The translations under genes were made by a program, and so were the position numbers. The notes under the pieces were generated by a model. It had not been told where the DNA came from. It saw only the letters and a list, made by a program, of their open reading frames with translations, and ran no database searches. Shown one piece after another: positions 7,930 through 18,146 of a DNA stretch of 64,000 bases. This stretch comes from UBA6168 sp041163745 (GTDB lineage: Bacteria > Bacteroidota > Bacteroidia > Chitinophagales > Saprospiraceae): contig JBEAQU010000048.1 of assembly GCA_041163745.1 (NCBI GenBank), forward strand, positions 62,001-126,000, read 5' to 3'. The stretch's first letter is position 1. Each line of letters opens with the position of its first letter.

Positions 7930-10767
7930 ATGACATTACTTTTCGGATTGGCGTTTGACGATGTTCCTTATGCGCCGACAGCCTGGAAGGGCGGGTGCCA
8001 TCTGGGAGGTCCCCGACGGACTTTGCCGCTGTTGGAACAGCTTCTGGGACTATCCCGGCGGACGGAGGAGCCCTCGTTCCTTCGGGTGGCACGTTACCGG
8101 GAACTGTTGGCGGAATATCTCCGGCAACCGGCGGAAGAAGCGCCCCCTTTCTTCCGATCCTCCTTCGAAGCCGACCCTTTCGCCACGGCGGAGACCTTGC
8201 TGGAACGTCGGGACGAGTTGCTGCTGGCAGGCTGGGATTTCGTTCGGACGGAAGGCATGCCGTCGCGGCTGCTTGATTTCGCCAGGTTGGAATCGATGAA
8301 CCGAGCAGATGGATCCGCCCCGGAGAAAGCTGCCGGGCGAAGCGAAGCACAGGCGCTGGGCGGTGGTTTCGCCGACCGGTTCCGGGCGGTGGAAGCTGCT
8401 TTGGACCGGCATCGTCTGCCATTCGGACAGGTTTTGTTGAACGAACCGCCAGAACTGCTGCCTGTTCATTGGCGACGCTTGTTCGAGCGAATGACCAGGC
8501 AGGGGATTCCGTTATCCCGGCTGCATCCGTCGGATCCGTACACTTCCGAGGCACAGTCCGACCTGGAGCGATTCCGACACTACCTGTTCCGCAAGGAAAC
8601 GACCGGAGAAACGTCGCGAGCCCCCCTGTCTGCCGACGGAAGCCTGGTCCTCATCCGGGCCAACCGGGCCGACGAAGCGGCTTTATGGTTCAGTCAGCTC
8701 TTCCGCTTGAACAACTATGTACCCGCTCCGTCCGGCACCTGTCTATTGCTGGCGGATCAGGCCAGCATACTGGACATCGCCTTGGCGCAGGAAGGACTGC
8801 CCGCCCTGGGCACCACGTCCGCTTCCCTCTCCCGCCCCGCGCTACAACTGCTCCGGCTGGTCAGCGCCTTTCTGTGGCAACCGACCGACATCCATAAGGT
8901 CCTGGAATTCGTCAGTCTGCCTATCAAGCCTCTTCCGGAGGAACTCGCGCATCGGATCGCCCAGCAGATCGCAGAAGTGCCTGGGCTGCACGGTGATCGC
9001 TGGCAACGGACGATACAGCAGTATTTCAGCGACTTGGAAACAGGACAGGTTCGGGACCGCTCCGTGTCGCCGGACCTCGCCCGGCGGCAATACCGCTTTT
9101 GGTTCGAACGCCCACGCTATCCGCTGGACGGACAAGCCCCCAAACAGGATGTGAAGGACATCTTCCTGCACCTGCAGGAATGGGCCTTGTCCGCCAGCGA
9201 GGAAGGTGGCCATCACGCTGGCTCCCTACTTACCCTGTCCACCCTAGCAGGCCGAATCGCGGAACTCCTGACCGCCCTGCCGGAAACCTCCCTGCGCCCC
9301 TTGGAACTCGATCGGATCATCCGCACCCAATACGAAGCGGTTCCGGTCACATTCCAAGACCCGGAGGCCGGCCATATTCCTTACGTCACCCACCCAGCCG
9401 CATTCGCGGAACCCGTCCGGGAAATGTGGTGGTGGAATTTCCTGCTTACCGACCCGCCACATTTCTTTTCCAGATGGTATCGGCCGGAGCGGGACTATCT
9501 CGCCGCAAACGATGTCCACCTGGACACACCGGCAGGGGAGAACGCACGACAGACATGGCAGCAATCCCTGCCAATCCGGCTTGCTCAGGAACGGCTGGTC
9601 CTTTTCCTGCCGGAAAACAGCATGGGGGAGTCAGCCACGCCGCACCCCCTGATGGGCAACCTGGAAGCGGCCTTCGGCGATTTGACCCCCGTCACCTTGC
9701 CGGTCGACATCCTTGCCCCCAACCTTTCTGCCACCGGGTTCCTGTCCCGGCATTTCGAGCTGCCCTGCAACACCAGCCTGTCCGGCCGGCCCCTGCCGGC
9801 ACCCAAACCCTTCCTGCACCTGCGAAGCACTTTCCGGAACCCACGTCTGCAAGAAAGTGTCACCAGTCTGGAAACACTGCTGTATTACCCCCATCTGTGG
9901 TTCTTCCGACACATTCTGCAATGGCGGCAACCGCCCTTGCTGAGCGTCATTGCGGACAAGACCCTCCAAGGCAACCTCTCCCACCGGATATTCGAACAAT
10001 TGTTGTCAGGCGACATACAGGACCTGGACAAGCCCGGACTGGCCCGATGGGTGGAAGCGGAACTCGCCAGACGCCTGCCCCAGGAGGGCGCCATCCTCCT
10101 CCAATACGGACGGGAACCCGACCGCATCCGGCTGGCCAACCGTATCAAGACCGCAGCTTGGAACCTCCTGCGTCATCTTCGCCGGAACGGCTGGCGCGTC
10201 CGAGGTACGGAACATCCCCTCCACGGACAGATACCGTTGCCACCCGACCTTGCCCCGACAACCACGCCGGACCTCACCGGAATTGCAGACCTCGTTCTGG
10301 AACGGGACAGCGGGGAGACCGCCATCCTGGATCTCAAATGGCGCGGCATCAGCTATCGGCGGGACCTGTTGAAAAACCGGCGGGACCTGCAGTTGGCCTG
10401 TTATGCCCACATGTTGGCCTCTTCCGACGAATCCTGGCCATATACCGGCTATTTCATCATACAAAACGGCGAAATGCTCGTTCGGAACAAAGATGCCTTC
10501 CGGGATGCAAACCCTGTTGTCCAGGCGGAAGAAAAGGATGAAGCGGTCGCCAGGGAGCTGCTGTCCAAAATCGGACGAACCTGGGCTTGGCGGAACCAAC
10601 AGCTTGCAGCAGGCCGAATCGAAATCCGCAGCCGGCGGACCGCGCAGGCGATCGAACAGGCTTACACCGATTCCGGAGAATCCGGAAAATTACTTGATCT
10701 GTTGGAAATGGAAGGGAAGGATTCTCCTTTCGATGAATTCCGCTACCTGCTTAATTCTTCCGCCTGA
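7930..10767 (+). CDS. PD-(D/E)XK nuclease family protein, AddB/RexB-like
   Basis: 945 residues. The C-terminal nuclease domain (about 640-900) has the RecB-type motif series: TEHP, then Asp787 in TGIADLVLE, Asp801-x-Lys803 in ILDLKW, and QLACYAHML, the QxxxY motif. The long N-terminal part resembles the inactivated helicase body of AddB-like proteins; I see no Walker A motif. The four cysteines that hold the iron-sulfur cluster in classical AddB are not present around the nuclease domain. In AddAB the partner is a UvrD-like helicase-nuclease, AddA, which is not next door here. A role in double-strand break processing is inferred. Confidence 0.88.
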   Translation: MTLLFGLAFDDVPYAPTAWKGGCHLGGPRRTLPLLEQLLGLSRRTEEPSFLRVARYRELLAEYLRQPAEEAPPFFRSSFEADPFATAETLLERRDELLLAGWDFVRTEGMPSRLLDFARLESMNRADGSAPEKAAGRSEAQALGGGFADRFRAVEAALDRHRLPFGQVLLNEPPELLPVHWRRLFERMTRQGIPLSRLHPSDPYTSEAQSDLERFRHYLFRKETTGETSRAPLSADGSLVLIRANRADEAALWFSQLFRLNNYVPAPSGTCLLLADQASILDIALAQEGLPALGTTSASLSRPALQLLRLVSAFLWQPTDIHKVLEFVSLPIKPLPEELAHRIAQQIAEVPGLHGDRWQRTIQQYFSDLETGQVRDRSVSPDLARRQYRFWFERPRYPLDGQAPKQDVKDIFLHLQEWALSASEEGGHHAGSLLTLSTLAGRIAELLTALPETSLRPLELDRIIRTQYEAVPVTFQDPEAGHIPYVTHPAAFAEPVREMWWWNFLLTDPPHFFSRWYRPERDYLAANDVHLDTPAGENARQTWQQSLPIRLAQERLVLFLPENSMGESATPHPLMGNLEAAFGDLTPVTLPVDILAPNLSATGFLSRHFELPCNTSLSGRPLPAPKPFLHLRSTFRNPRLQESVTSLETLLYYPHLWFFRHILQWRQPPLLSVIADKTLQGNLSHRIFEQLLSGDIQDLDKPGLARWVEAELARRLPQEGAILLQYGREPDRIRLANRIKTAAWNLLRHLRRNGWRVRGTEHPLHGQIPLPPDLAPTTTPDLTGIADLVLERDSGETAILDLKWRGISYRRDLLKNRRDLQLACYAHMLASSDESWPYTGYFIIQNGEMLVRNKDAFRDANPVVQAEEKDEAVARELLSKIGRTWAWRNQQLAAGRIEIRSRRTAQAIEQAYTDSGESGKLLDLLEMEGKDSPFDEFRYLLNSSA

Positions 10768-10897
10768 GCGGACATCCCAGTTCTTGCACACCGGTACCGC
10801 AGACTGACATGCCAGACACCGGCCGCAATGCCGGCACGGAACCCGTTGGATGCGACCCTTCCCGGCACTATTGTCCGGCACCGCAAAAGGCAGGTGG

Positions 10898-11599
10898 TCA
10901 ACCCTTGACGAAACTTGTCAGCACCGTATAACTTTCCAATTCGCCCTTGCTGTCGTAATTCTCCGATCGAACCGTCCCGATACCCTTGGCATACCAGGTA
11001 GCGGACCTGAATTTTCGCTTCAGGAACGACTCCATCTCCGATTGTTGGCTGACCTTGTAGCAATCGAAGGTACCCGCCGTCGTGGTGACCGATTCCGTCG
11101 CCTCCACGAGTCGGTCCGTCACACGAAGCGACATGGTAAGCAGTGCCATGCCATTGGTGCTCGCCTTTATCCGAAGGCTTCCGTCCGGAAGGCTTTGCCC
11201 CACCGTCAGTTTGGTCGGAATCTGGAGTGCATCCCCTGAAATCTCGAGTTCCATACCGCTCAGTCCCTCCCGGGTTCGCGGGTCCAGCATGGTGCTCATG
11301 TCCATGAGCAGGATCCCGTCCCTGCATTCCAGCTCATAGCTGCTCCGATTGATTTCCTTGCCTTTGCCGTCCAGCAACTCGATATCGATGCGCGTGACGA
11401 ACCCCTGCGACGTTCCTTTGTACTCCATCACCTTGTGACGAGCCACGGAGGTGACCTTCTGTCGCTTGTCGTAACTGGTCAACTCGAATGCCGAACCGAC
11501 GGTAGCAGGCGTGAATCCGGACAGGCAGATGTTCTCCTGACCGTAAAGAACCGACATGCCGATGAGAATAAAGAGTAAGGATGCGATTGAATTTCTCAT
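10898..11599 (-). CDS. Secreted DUF3108/TapB-like protein
   Basis: 233 residues from MRNSIASLLFILIGMSVLYGQ (ATG at 11599). This start gives a clean signal peptide with cleavage near residue 21, whereas the longer frame to 11680 adds a non-conserved head. The mature part is beta-rich. Its C-terminal half (TTAGTFDCYKVSQQSEME, TWYAKGIGTVRSENYDSKGE) matches the pattern of DUF3108/TapB family proteins, periplasmic lipocalin-like domains of unknown function common in Bacteroidetes. It faces the nuclease gene, with 130 bases and no clear terminator between them. Confidence 0.75.
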   Translation of the reverse strand: MRNSIASLLFILIGMSVLYGQENICLSGFTPATVGSAFELTSYDKRQKVTSVARHKVMEYKGTSQGFVTRIDIELLDGKGKEINRSSYELECRDGILLMDMSTMLDPRTREGLSGMELEISGDALQIPTKLTVGQSLPDGSLRIKASTNGMALLTMSLRVTDRLVEATESVTTTAGTFDCYKVSQQSEMESFLKRKFRSATWYAKGIGTVRSENYDSKGELESYTVLTSFVKG

Positions 11600-12427
11600 A
11601 TGATCAGTAATTGTTAACGATGTCCAGAAAAATTGTTGGCTGCCCTGAAAAAGGAGAATCCGCCTGACCGGGCGGCCCAAATCCGCATCGCCTGCCTACG
11701 AGGCGGACACCACCGGCATACAGTGGCAGCGCATTTCCTTTTCTACGATGGCACGTGCTTCCATCGGGTCTTTAAATCGGAACAACCTGTCAGAAACGGC
11801 TGCCGTGGGGCCTTCGACCCGTTCTGGCGCAGCGCAGAAAAGGGATTGTTAGGCGGCAACCTGCGGTTACTTCATGGCCACCGGGCGGCAGGTGTCCCTG
11901 GATCCACTTGCGCTTCCGGATGGAAAAATCCCTACTTTCAAAGAATAGTGCCAACGGTTTGTATGAGCAGGAACGGGTAACCGATCCCCTGCAAACGCCA
12001 GGCGGCAAACCGTTCATCCGCCGGCGGTCGGAGGTCCATCGCTCCACTGTACGACCACAGGAAGAGCAGGTGATACATGCCTTCGGAACGATCGGATACG
12101 ACGGTATTAGCCACCATGCCCTCCTCGCTGCACTAAGTCCGCATCAGAATAGCTGTGCCGGCGGTATGCATTGTGCCCGGAAGCGGCCGGCGGCGGCGAA
12201 CCAGGCCCCTGGCCGAAACCTGTGGAAAAGGTCCCGTGCGACCCTGTGCGCCTTCCTTCCCAACAAAACGCAGGTGGTCGCAGGCGGCCGGTCTGTTTCG
12301 GCCGGTCCCATGCCGCTGCAACACCCTGGAAGTCGTTCCGCACGTCATCAGGGTGCCAAGCGGCACGGACATCGGCCGGTGCCGGCCCCGGACAGACGAG
12401 AGGGCTGTGCGAGGCCGGCACCGGGCA
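11600..12427. other. 828-base region without a supportable gene
   Basis: Open frames on both strands here are arginine/proline/serine-rich and look like shadows or decayed sequence. I see no tRNA-like cloverleaf, no terminator with a T-run and no repeat array. It may hold the promoter of the TapB-like gene at the left end. Confidence 0.5.
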
Positions 12428-14116
12428 TCAATGTTTGACGAATCGGACGGTCTGTACCGTCTCCCCCATCTGCAGATGGAGAAGATAGAAGCCACTGTCC
12501 ATTCCCTCGATCGGAAGCTGCCATTGCTGCCGGCCGGCGGAAAATTGGCCGGCGTCACGGATGGCGACCAGTTGGCCGAGTGCGTTGAGAACCGACATCC
12601 GGACCGCTGCCGGCGCCGGCAGGGAGGCCTGGATGGTCAGTTGCGTCGTCGCCGGATTGGGCCATACCCGGAAGAGGGCCGGTACGGCTTCCGTTGTGTT
12701 GGTGTAGGGCTCGCCCAGCAATTGGAAAAAGAATTCCCCGGCGGCGTCATAAGTCAGGTCGGTGGCGATCCGCAGGAAATATTCCGTCGGGACACCAGGA
12801 AAGTTCGGCAGGTCCGCCGAAACGAAATCCCCGGGTTCGTCACCGGTGTAGAAGCAGAAGCCGGGGCCGTCGACGGCATCGGTCAGCGTACCGCAATCGT
12901 CATAGAGTTCCACGGCATATTGCGTGTTGGCCGTGATCTTGTTGATGCGCAGGGTCAATTGGGTATTGTTGCCGGAATTGAATCTGTACCATACATCCGT
13001 GTATTCGTTGCCGGCGACACAGCCGGGGGCACCGAGGCCGGGGCTGGCGCTTCCGTTGGCGGTGAAGCCGATGAATACCGGGTCGAACTCATCGGCCGTT
13101 TCCACCGGGGTGACCCAAGCGGTATCGTAGGCAGTGCAGAGGTCGTTGGCCGGCGGCACCGGCGGTGGGATCCGTTTGACCGTGAAGCTGCCGAGACCGG
13201 CGTCGCTGTTGGACCAACCGCCCATGCGGAAGAGATAGGTACTGTCCTTTTCCACGGGAAAAGTCACCAGGGAGGTATAACCAGGGCAGCCGTCGTCACC
13301 GCAGGCGACCAGAGATTCCGGATCGGGCGGACAGTTTTGGTTCGGGCCGTAGACGGCGATCTTGGAGTCGAAGGTGGCGGTGCCGCAGTTGGAATACTCC
13401 ACATAGCCGGAAAACGTGGCGGTCCAGACGTACCATACATCGTTGTAGGGGACCGGTTCGTTCGCGTCGAGGCACCCGGCCGGACCTGTCTCGTGGTATG
13501 GTTCGCTGGTGGTGGCGTTGGCGGTGGAGAACGTGACGAAGACGGAATCTTCCGGACCGAGATCCAGTACGATGGCATTGTCACATTCGTCGTTGACAGG
13601 TCCGGTAACCGGTACATATTCCCCGACGGTGAAAGTTCCGGAACCCTCTTCTCCGGGGGAACCGGTGCCCCAGCCGCCGATTCGGAGCAGGTAGGATTCA
13701 CCGGCCACCACGTCGAAGGTGAGCTTGGATGTGTAGCCGCTGCAGCCGGCGCCGTCCTCGTTACAGGCGACGAGGTCCGACTCCTCCGGCGGGCAGGCGG
13801 AGCCGGGGGCATACACTGCAATGTTGGTATCGAAATCCGCCGTGTTGCAGGTGGTGAATTCCGCGGTACCGGTGAAGGCGGGGGTGAAGAGATACCAAAC
13901 GTCGTTGTAAAGGGAATCCGCCGCTCCGCCGGTGCAGGCGGCCGGATGATAAGGACCGTCCGTATTGGCACCCACCGTGGTGAAGCTGAAATCCTGCACA
14001 GCACCGATGGGTTCGGCATCCGCACAATCATCGTTGGAAGGTTGGGCCGAGAGGCCCTTCGGAAGTAGGAGGAACAGGAGCATCCCCCATGCGATGAAGT
14101 GTATTTTTTTAATCAT
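12428..14116 (-). CDS. Secreted multidomain protein with C-terminal T9SS sorting signal
   Basis: 562 residues from MIKKIHFIAWGMLLFLLLPKG, a standard signal peptide cleaved after LSAQ; the frame upstream to 14188 is not signal-like. Three beta-sandwich repeats of about 140 residues each start with NDDC/NDEC/NDLC. The first two share YNDVWY, a CNTADFD / CGTATFD core, IAVY and a cysteine-rich GCSGYTS / GCPGYTS stretch; the third is more divergent. The last 85 residues (FRVWPNPATTQLTI to TVRFVKH) are a type A T9SS sorting domain, so the protein is exported and surface-attached or released. Function is unknown; binding or adhesion is likely. A possible -7 box lies at 14296-14303. Confidence 0.88.
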   Translation of the reverse strand: MIKKIHFIAWGMLLFLLLPKGLSAQPSNDDCADAEPIGAVQDFSFTTVGANTDGPYHPAACTGGAADSLYNDVWYLFTPAFTGTAEFTTCNTADFDTNIAVYAPGSACPPEESDLVACNEDGAGCSGYTSKLTFDVVAGESYLLRIGGWGTGSPGEEGSGTFTVGEYVPVTGPVNDECDNAIVLDLGPEDSVFVTFSTANATTSEPYHETGPAGCLDANEPVPYNDVWYVWTATFSGYVEYSNCGTATFDSKIAVYGPNQNCPPDPESLVACGDDGCPGYTSLVTFPVEKDSTYLFRMGGWSNSDAGLGSFTVKRIPPPVPPANDLCTAYDTAWVTPVETADEFDPVFIGFTANGSASPGLGAPGCVAGNEYTDVWYRFNSGNNTQLTLRINKITANTQYAVELYDDCGTLTDAVDGPGFCFYTGDEPGDFVSADLPNFPGVPTEYFLRIATDLTYDAAGEFFFQLLGEPYTNTTEAVPALFRVWPNPATTQLTIQASLPAPAAVRMSVLNALGQLVAIRDAGQFSAGRQQWQLPIEGMDSGFYLLHLQMGETVQTVRFVKH

Positions 14117-14295
14117 AGAACAAAATTTTAGTTTAGAAAAAAAAGTTTCGAACAGGTGTTGACCCCGGGTGGGTTGGCCGGGGTCCAAGGCGATGACCGA
14201 TGCTTGTCGGGGGGTTCGGCAAAGTTCGGGGCGAAGGTCAGGATGTCAGGTAGGAAAAACCTGGAATGCTGTAATCCCATCCTGCATGGCAAGGT

Positions 14296-14303
14296 GAAAG
14301 ATA
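14296..14303 (-). promoter_or_regulatory. Candidate -7 box TATCTTTC before the T9SS cargo gene
   Basis: Minus-strand TATCTTTC, one mismatch to TAnnTTTG, 180 bases before the ATG at 14116 in the gap after the DUF1611 gene. No -33 element is evident. Confidence 0.25.
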
Positions 14304-14346
14304 GCATTATTTTTCCATATTACAGGTTGTCGATTGAACATATGAA

Positions 14347-15471
14347 TCATCCAACGCTGGAAAAAGTGTCCGTTGCGGGCTTCGGCCGGTCTTTTTCGGA
14401 AACCAGCCAGTGTCTGCGCAGCCAATCTGCGAGCGCGTCGCCCCGGTCTGCCAGCGGGTCGAAGGCGGGAACGCCGGTGGTCCGCCGGATTTCGGCCAGG
14501 GTCTGTGGGACATCATCGGGAGCAATGCCTTCCCGGTTGACGGTGATGGCCGCGACCGGCCGGCCGGACAAGCACTCCACGGCCCGTATATGATCTGGTA
14601 GCGGCCGGACGGGATAGCTTGGGAACCCGTCATGCATGGTCCGGCCGGGTGCGTGTTGCAGGACGACCGCCTCGGGCCTGGCTGCCGCCAGGATTTCCAA
14701 TCCGCCCGGATAGGCCGGATGCAGCAGGCTGCCTTGGCCTTCGATGACGATGGCACGGGGATGTTCCGACTCCCAGGCGTGGCAGACAGCGTGTTCGACC
14801 TCCCCGGCCACGAAATCGTTTACCAGGGAATCCAGGACCAGACCATATCGTACCCCTTGCATCCAGGCGGTTTGTCCGGTCCCGACCATGACCGACGGGA
14901 CACCCTGCCGCACCAGGGCCTGCACCAGCAGCCAGGCGGTGGTCCGTTTGCCGACGGCGGAATCAGTGCCCAGCACGGCAACCTTGCAAGCCGCCACCTG
15001 TTCGATGGCGCCGCTGAAGAAATGAAGCCGGTCGCGGGGTGGTGGTTTGCGTACATCCAGTAGCATGCGGCCATGGCGGGCGGCGAGCGTGGCGAGGGCT
15101 TCGTCATCGGACAGGAAATCATGCAATCCGCATGCGACATCCAGTCCGCTGCTCAGTGCCAACGCGACGGAACCGCGGGCCTCCGCCGGCAGGCGTCCGC
15201 CGTCCGGAGCGAGTCCGACGACCAGCCAATTCGCTTCCCGCCCGAACATTCGCAAGGCCGTTTCGAGGGAATCCAGACAAGGGATGCCGCGGTGTTCCCC
15301 ATCCAACAGGAAGCCGGCATCTTCGCCGGCACAGGAACGGTCGATGACCGCCAGCACACGGAACCTTCGGCTGTAGCGCACCAGGCCGTGCGCCGTCTTT
15401 CCGTCCGAAGTCCGGTAGCGGTCCTGACAATAGACAATGGCACCGGGTAGGGGTGGCGAACTGGAAAACAT
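14347..15471 (-). CDS. DUF1611 family P-loop protein (DgcN-like)
   Basis: 374 residues. An N-terminal Rossmann-like domain (residues 1-140) is followed by a P-loop domain with Walker A GTDSAVGKRTTA at about 168-179 and IVIEGQGSLLHP as the Walker B region. This architecture is DUF1611. Characterised relatives (DgcN) acetylate D-glutamate on the way to its catabolism, usually beside the dipeptide-epimerase-like DgcA; no such gene is adjacent here, so the substrate is open. The start at 15471 gives the usual family N-terminus (AIVYCQDRYRTSDGKTAHGL). It is divergent from the first anchor-B gene. Confidence 0.85.
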   Translation of the reverse strand: MFSSSPPLPGAIVYCQDRYRTSDGKTAHGLVRYSRRFRVLAVIDRSCAGEDAGFLLDGEHRGIPCLDSLETALRMFGREANWLVVGLAPDGGRLPAEARGSVALALSSGLDVACGLHDFLSDDEALATLAARHGRMLLDVRKPPPRDRLHFFSGAIEQVAACKVAVLGTDSAVGKRTTAWLLVQALVRQGVPSVMVGTGQTAWMQGVRYGLVLDSLVNDFVAGEVEHAVCHAWESEHPRAIVIEGQGSLLHPAYPGGLEILAAARPEAVVLQHAPGRTMHDGFPSYPVRPLPDHIRAVECLSGRPVAAITVNREGIAPDDVPQTLAEIRRTTGVPAFDPLADRGDALADWLRRHWLVSEKDRPKPATDTFSSVG

Positions 15472-15610
15472 CCGTTGTCGGTTTGTCTTGTCCTGTCGGC
15501 GACCGGCTTTTTTTCCGCACCGCTACCCCGCCAGCGACAAATGGTGTAACTTGCCTTGGGCAGGGTGTCCGTACGGCTTCGTCCGGCACCCGCCAGGCAG
15601 CGCGAAAGAT

Positions 15611-18031
15611 ATGTACAAAATCAGACAATTTCCTGTTTCGGCCGGATGGTTCCGGTATCTGCTCCTGCTGGGCTGGGTCTTGCCGGCGGAAGCCCAATAC
15701 GGTCTCGAGCTGGTCGCCCATCTGCCGTACGGCCGGGACGCCAACGATGTGTGGCACTACACGGCGTCCGACGGTACCGATTTCGTCCTGGTAGGATTGG
15801 AGGACGGCGTTTCCGTCGTCAGTCTGGCCGACCCGGCCCTGCCCGTCGAAGTACAGTTCGTGCCGGGTGCGCTGTCCACCTGGCGGGATATCAAGGTATG
15901 GGGGAATCACGCTTATGTAACGGCCGACCAGGCCGGCACGCAGGAGGGACTGCTGGTCATCGACCTGACGGATGCGCCGGACCACATCACCTGGAAGCGG
16001 TGGCGACCCCTGCTGCCCTCGGCGGTGGATACGCTGGCCACCTGCCACAACCTTTGGATCGACGAGGAGGGTTTCGGCTACCTGGCAGGGTGCAATGTCA
16101 ACCAGGGAGGCATCCTTTTTCTCGACCTCGCCAGTGTGCCGGGGGAGCCCCAGTTCGTCGGGTACAACACACCGGTGTACGCCCACGACTGTTTTGTCCG
16201 AAACCAGAGGCTTTTCACCGCAGAAATCTATGCAGGCAGTTTCGGTGTCTATGACGTGGCGGACAAGACCGACCCGGTGCTGCTGGCTACGCAGGAGACG
16301 CCGTTCCGTTTCTGCCACAATGTGTGGAGCGACGGCGCCAACCAGCTGTTGCTCACCACGGACGAACGGCCGGACGCACCGACGGCGGCATATGATGTGA
16401 CGGACCTGGGGAACATCCGGTTGCTGGACGAGTTCCGGCCGGCCGCCACCCTCCGTTCGGGTGTCATCCCGCACAATGTACACGTCGACGGATCGTTCGC
16501 CGTCATCTCCCATTACGGGGAAGGTTGTGTGGTGCTAGACATTTCGCGGCCACAGAACCTCGTGGCGGTCGGACATTTCGACACCAGTCCGGACTTTGTA
16601 TCCGGCTTCCACGGGGCCTGGGGAGCGGATCCGTTCCTCGCCAACGGCCTGATAGCCGTGACCGACATTGAACAGGGCCTGTACATCCTGTCTCCGACAT
16701 TTCAGGCGGCCTGTTACCTGGAAGGCCTGGTTCGGGATGCGGACAGCGGAACCGGCATTCCGGGCGCATCCGTCCGGGTGCTGCATCCGGAGCCGAACCA
16801 GGCGGTCAGTGCGGCGGACGGACAATTCCGGACCGGTGTGGCCCAGTCCGGGACCTTTGTGGTCAGCATTTCCGCGAAAGGTTATTTCGACGGGTCGTAT
16901 ACGGTATCGCTCGACCATGGGGAAGTGACGGAACTTACGGCGGACTTGACACCCTTGCCGCTCTTCCGAGTTTCAGGTACGGCAGTTGACAGCATCGGCG
17001 GGCAAACGCTGCCCGGCACGCAAATCCTGTTGGAGAATGACGACTTCAGCCATTCCGCCGCCTCGGATGCGGCAGGGCGTTTCCTGCTCCCGTCGGTCCG
17101 GCAAGGGGATTACAGGCTGTCTGTCGGCCGTTGGGGCTGGCGGTACCTGTCCGATACCCTCCGGATAACGGCCGACCGGGACCTATCCCTCCCATTGCCT
17201 CCGGGCTACGAGGATCATTTCGAACTGAACCTGGGTTGGACGGTATCGGGCGATGCCCGCAGCGGGGTTTGGGAACGCGGGGTTCCGGCCGGCCTGTTCC
17301 AGGCCAACACACAATGGCGGCCCGACGGGGATTCCCCCGCCGACCCGGGCATCCGGGCCTGGGTCACAGGGAACGGCGGCACGACCATCTTCGACGACCA
17401 GGTCGATGACGGGACCACCCGCCTGGAATCCCCGGCCATGTCACTGAAGACCCGATACAACCGTCCCCTGTTCACCTTCGACTATTGGTACTTGAACGCC
17501 ACCTCGAACAACCTCCCTGACGACACCCTCTCCGTCGTGATCACCAACGGCCGGTCGGAAAAAATCATGGCGACCTACGCCGGCAAGGAAGGCTCCGTCA
17601 GCAGCTGGACAAGAGCCGACACCTTCGACATCGCTGCCTGGCTGCCCCTCACCGATTCGGTACGGATCCGGTTCCAGGCATCCGACCGTGCGGAAACCCC
17701 CAATGTCGTGGAAGCAGGCATCGACCACTTCCGGTTATGGGAAGGGTTGCCGCAACAGGCTTTCCCCGTCCGCGACCCCATCGCCTACTGGCGAGCCTAT
17801 CCGAACCCGTTCCAATCCGAGCTGACCATCGACTACAAACTGGGCGGCGGCGAGGAAAACGGAACATTCCTGCTGTACAATGGCCTGGGGCAGTTGGTCA
17901 GGGACATACCCGTGGCATCGGCAGCCGGCACCCTGCGCTTGTCGGAAGACCTGCCGGCGGGCCTTTACCTGGCCGCCATCCGCACGGCGGTCGGTCTTTC
18001 GGAAGCCTTGCCGATGCTGCGTATGCATTAG
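15611..18031 (+). CDS. Choice-of-anchor B family secreted protein with T9SS sorting signal (copy 1)
   Basis: 806 residues from MYKIRQFPVSAGWFRYLLLL, with signal cleavage near EAQ; the frame extends upstream but overlaps the divergent gene. Residues about 28-370 are an LVIVD/beta-propeller-like choice-of-anchor-B region (DGVSVVSLADP, STWRDIKVWGNHAYVT, CHNLWID, IPHNVHVDG). Two carboxypeptidase-regulatory-like (transthyretin-type) domains follow (about 375-540), then a jelly-roll-like module with SGVWERGVPAG, and a C-terminal type A T9SS domain (YPNPFQSELTIDY onward). Probably surface-exposed; ligand unknown. It is paralogous and adjacent to the next gene. Confidence 0.9.
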   Translation: MYKIRQFPVSAGWFRYLLLLGWVLPAEAQYGLELVAHLPYGRDANDVWHYTASDGTDFVLVGLEDGVSVVSLADPALPVEVQFVPGALSTWRDIKVWGNHAYVTADQAGTQEGLLVIDLTDAPDHITWKRWRPLLPSAVDTLATCHNLWIDEEGFGYLAGCNVNQGGILFLDLASVPGEPQFVGYNTPVYAHDCFVRNQRLFTAEIYAGSFGVYDVADKTDPVLLATQETPFRFCHNVWSDGANQLLLTTDERPDAPTAAYDVTDLGNIRLLDEFRPAATLRSGVIPHNVHVDGSFAVISHYGEGCVVLDISRPQNLVAVGHFDTSPDFVSGFHGAWGADPFLANGLIAVTDIEQGLYILSPTFQAACYLEGLVRDADSGTGIPGASVRVLHPEPNQAVSAADGQFRTGVAQSGTFVVSISAKGYFDGSYTVSLDHGEVTELTADLTPLPLFRVSGTAVDSIGGQTLPGTQILLENDDFSHSAASDAAGRFLLPSVRQGDYRLSVGRWGWRYLSDTLRITADRDLSLPLPPGYEDHFELNLGWTVSGDARSGVWERGVPAGLFQANTQWRPDGDSPADPGIRAWVTGNGGTTIFDDQVDDGTTRLESPAMSLKTRYNRPLFTFDYWYLNATSNNLPDDTLSVVITNGRSEKIMATYAGKEGSVSSWTRADTFDIAAWLPLTDSVRIRFQASDRAETPNVVEAGIDHFRLWEGLPQQAFPVRDPIAYWRAYPNPFQSELTIDYKLGGGEENGTFLLYNGLGQLVRDIPVASAAGTLRLSEDLPAGLYLAAIRTAVGLSEALPMLRMH

Positions 18032-18146
18032 GACCTGCCGCCGGGGGCACCCACCTGCCTGTCCTCCGGGCCTCGCTATATTGTCAAGCGGTCGCCATTT
18101 CCCCGTTTAGCCATCGGTTTTAAGCGGCAAGCCCCGGAAAATGACC

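Noticed and set aside
11908..12438. 176-codon plus-strand frame in the 828-base gap
   Set aside because: Arg/Pro/Ala-rich, no signal, no conserved pattern, and it runs into the 3' end of the minus-strand T9SS gene.
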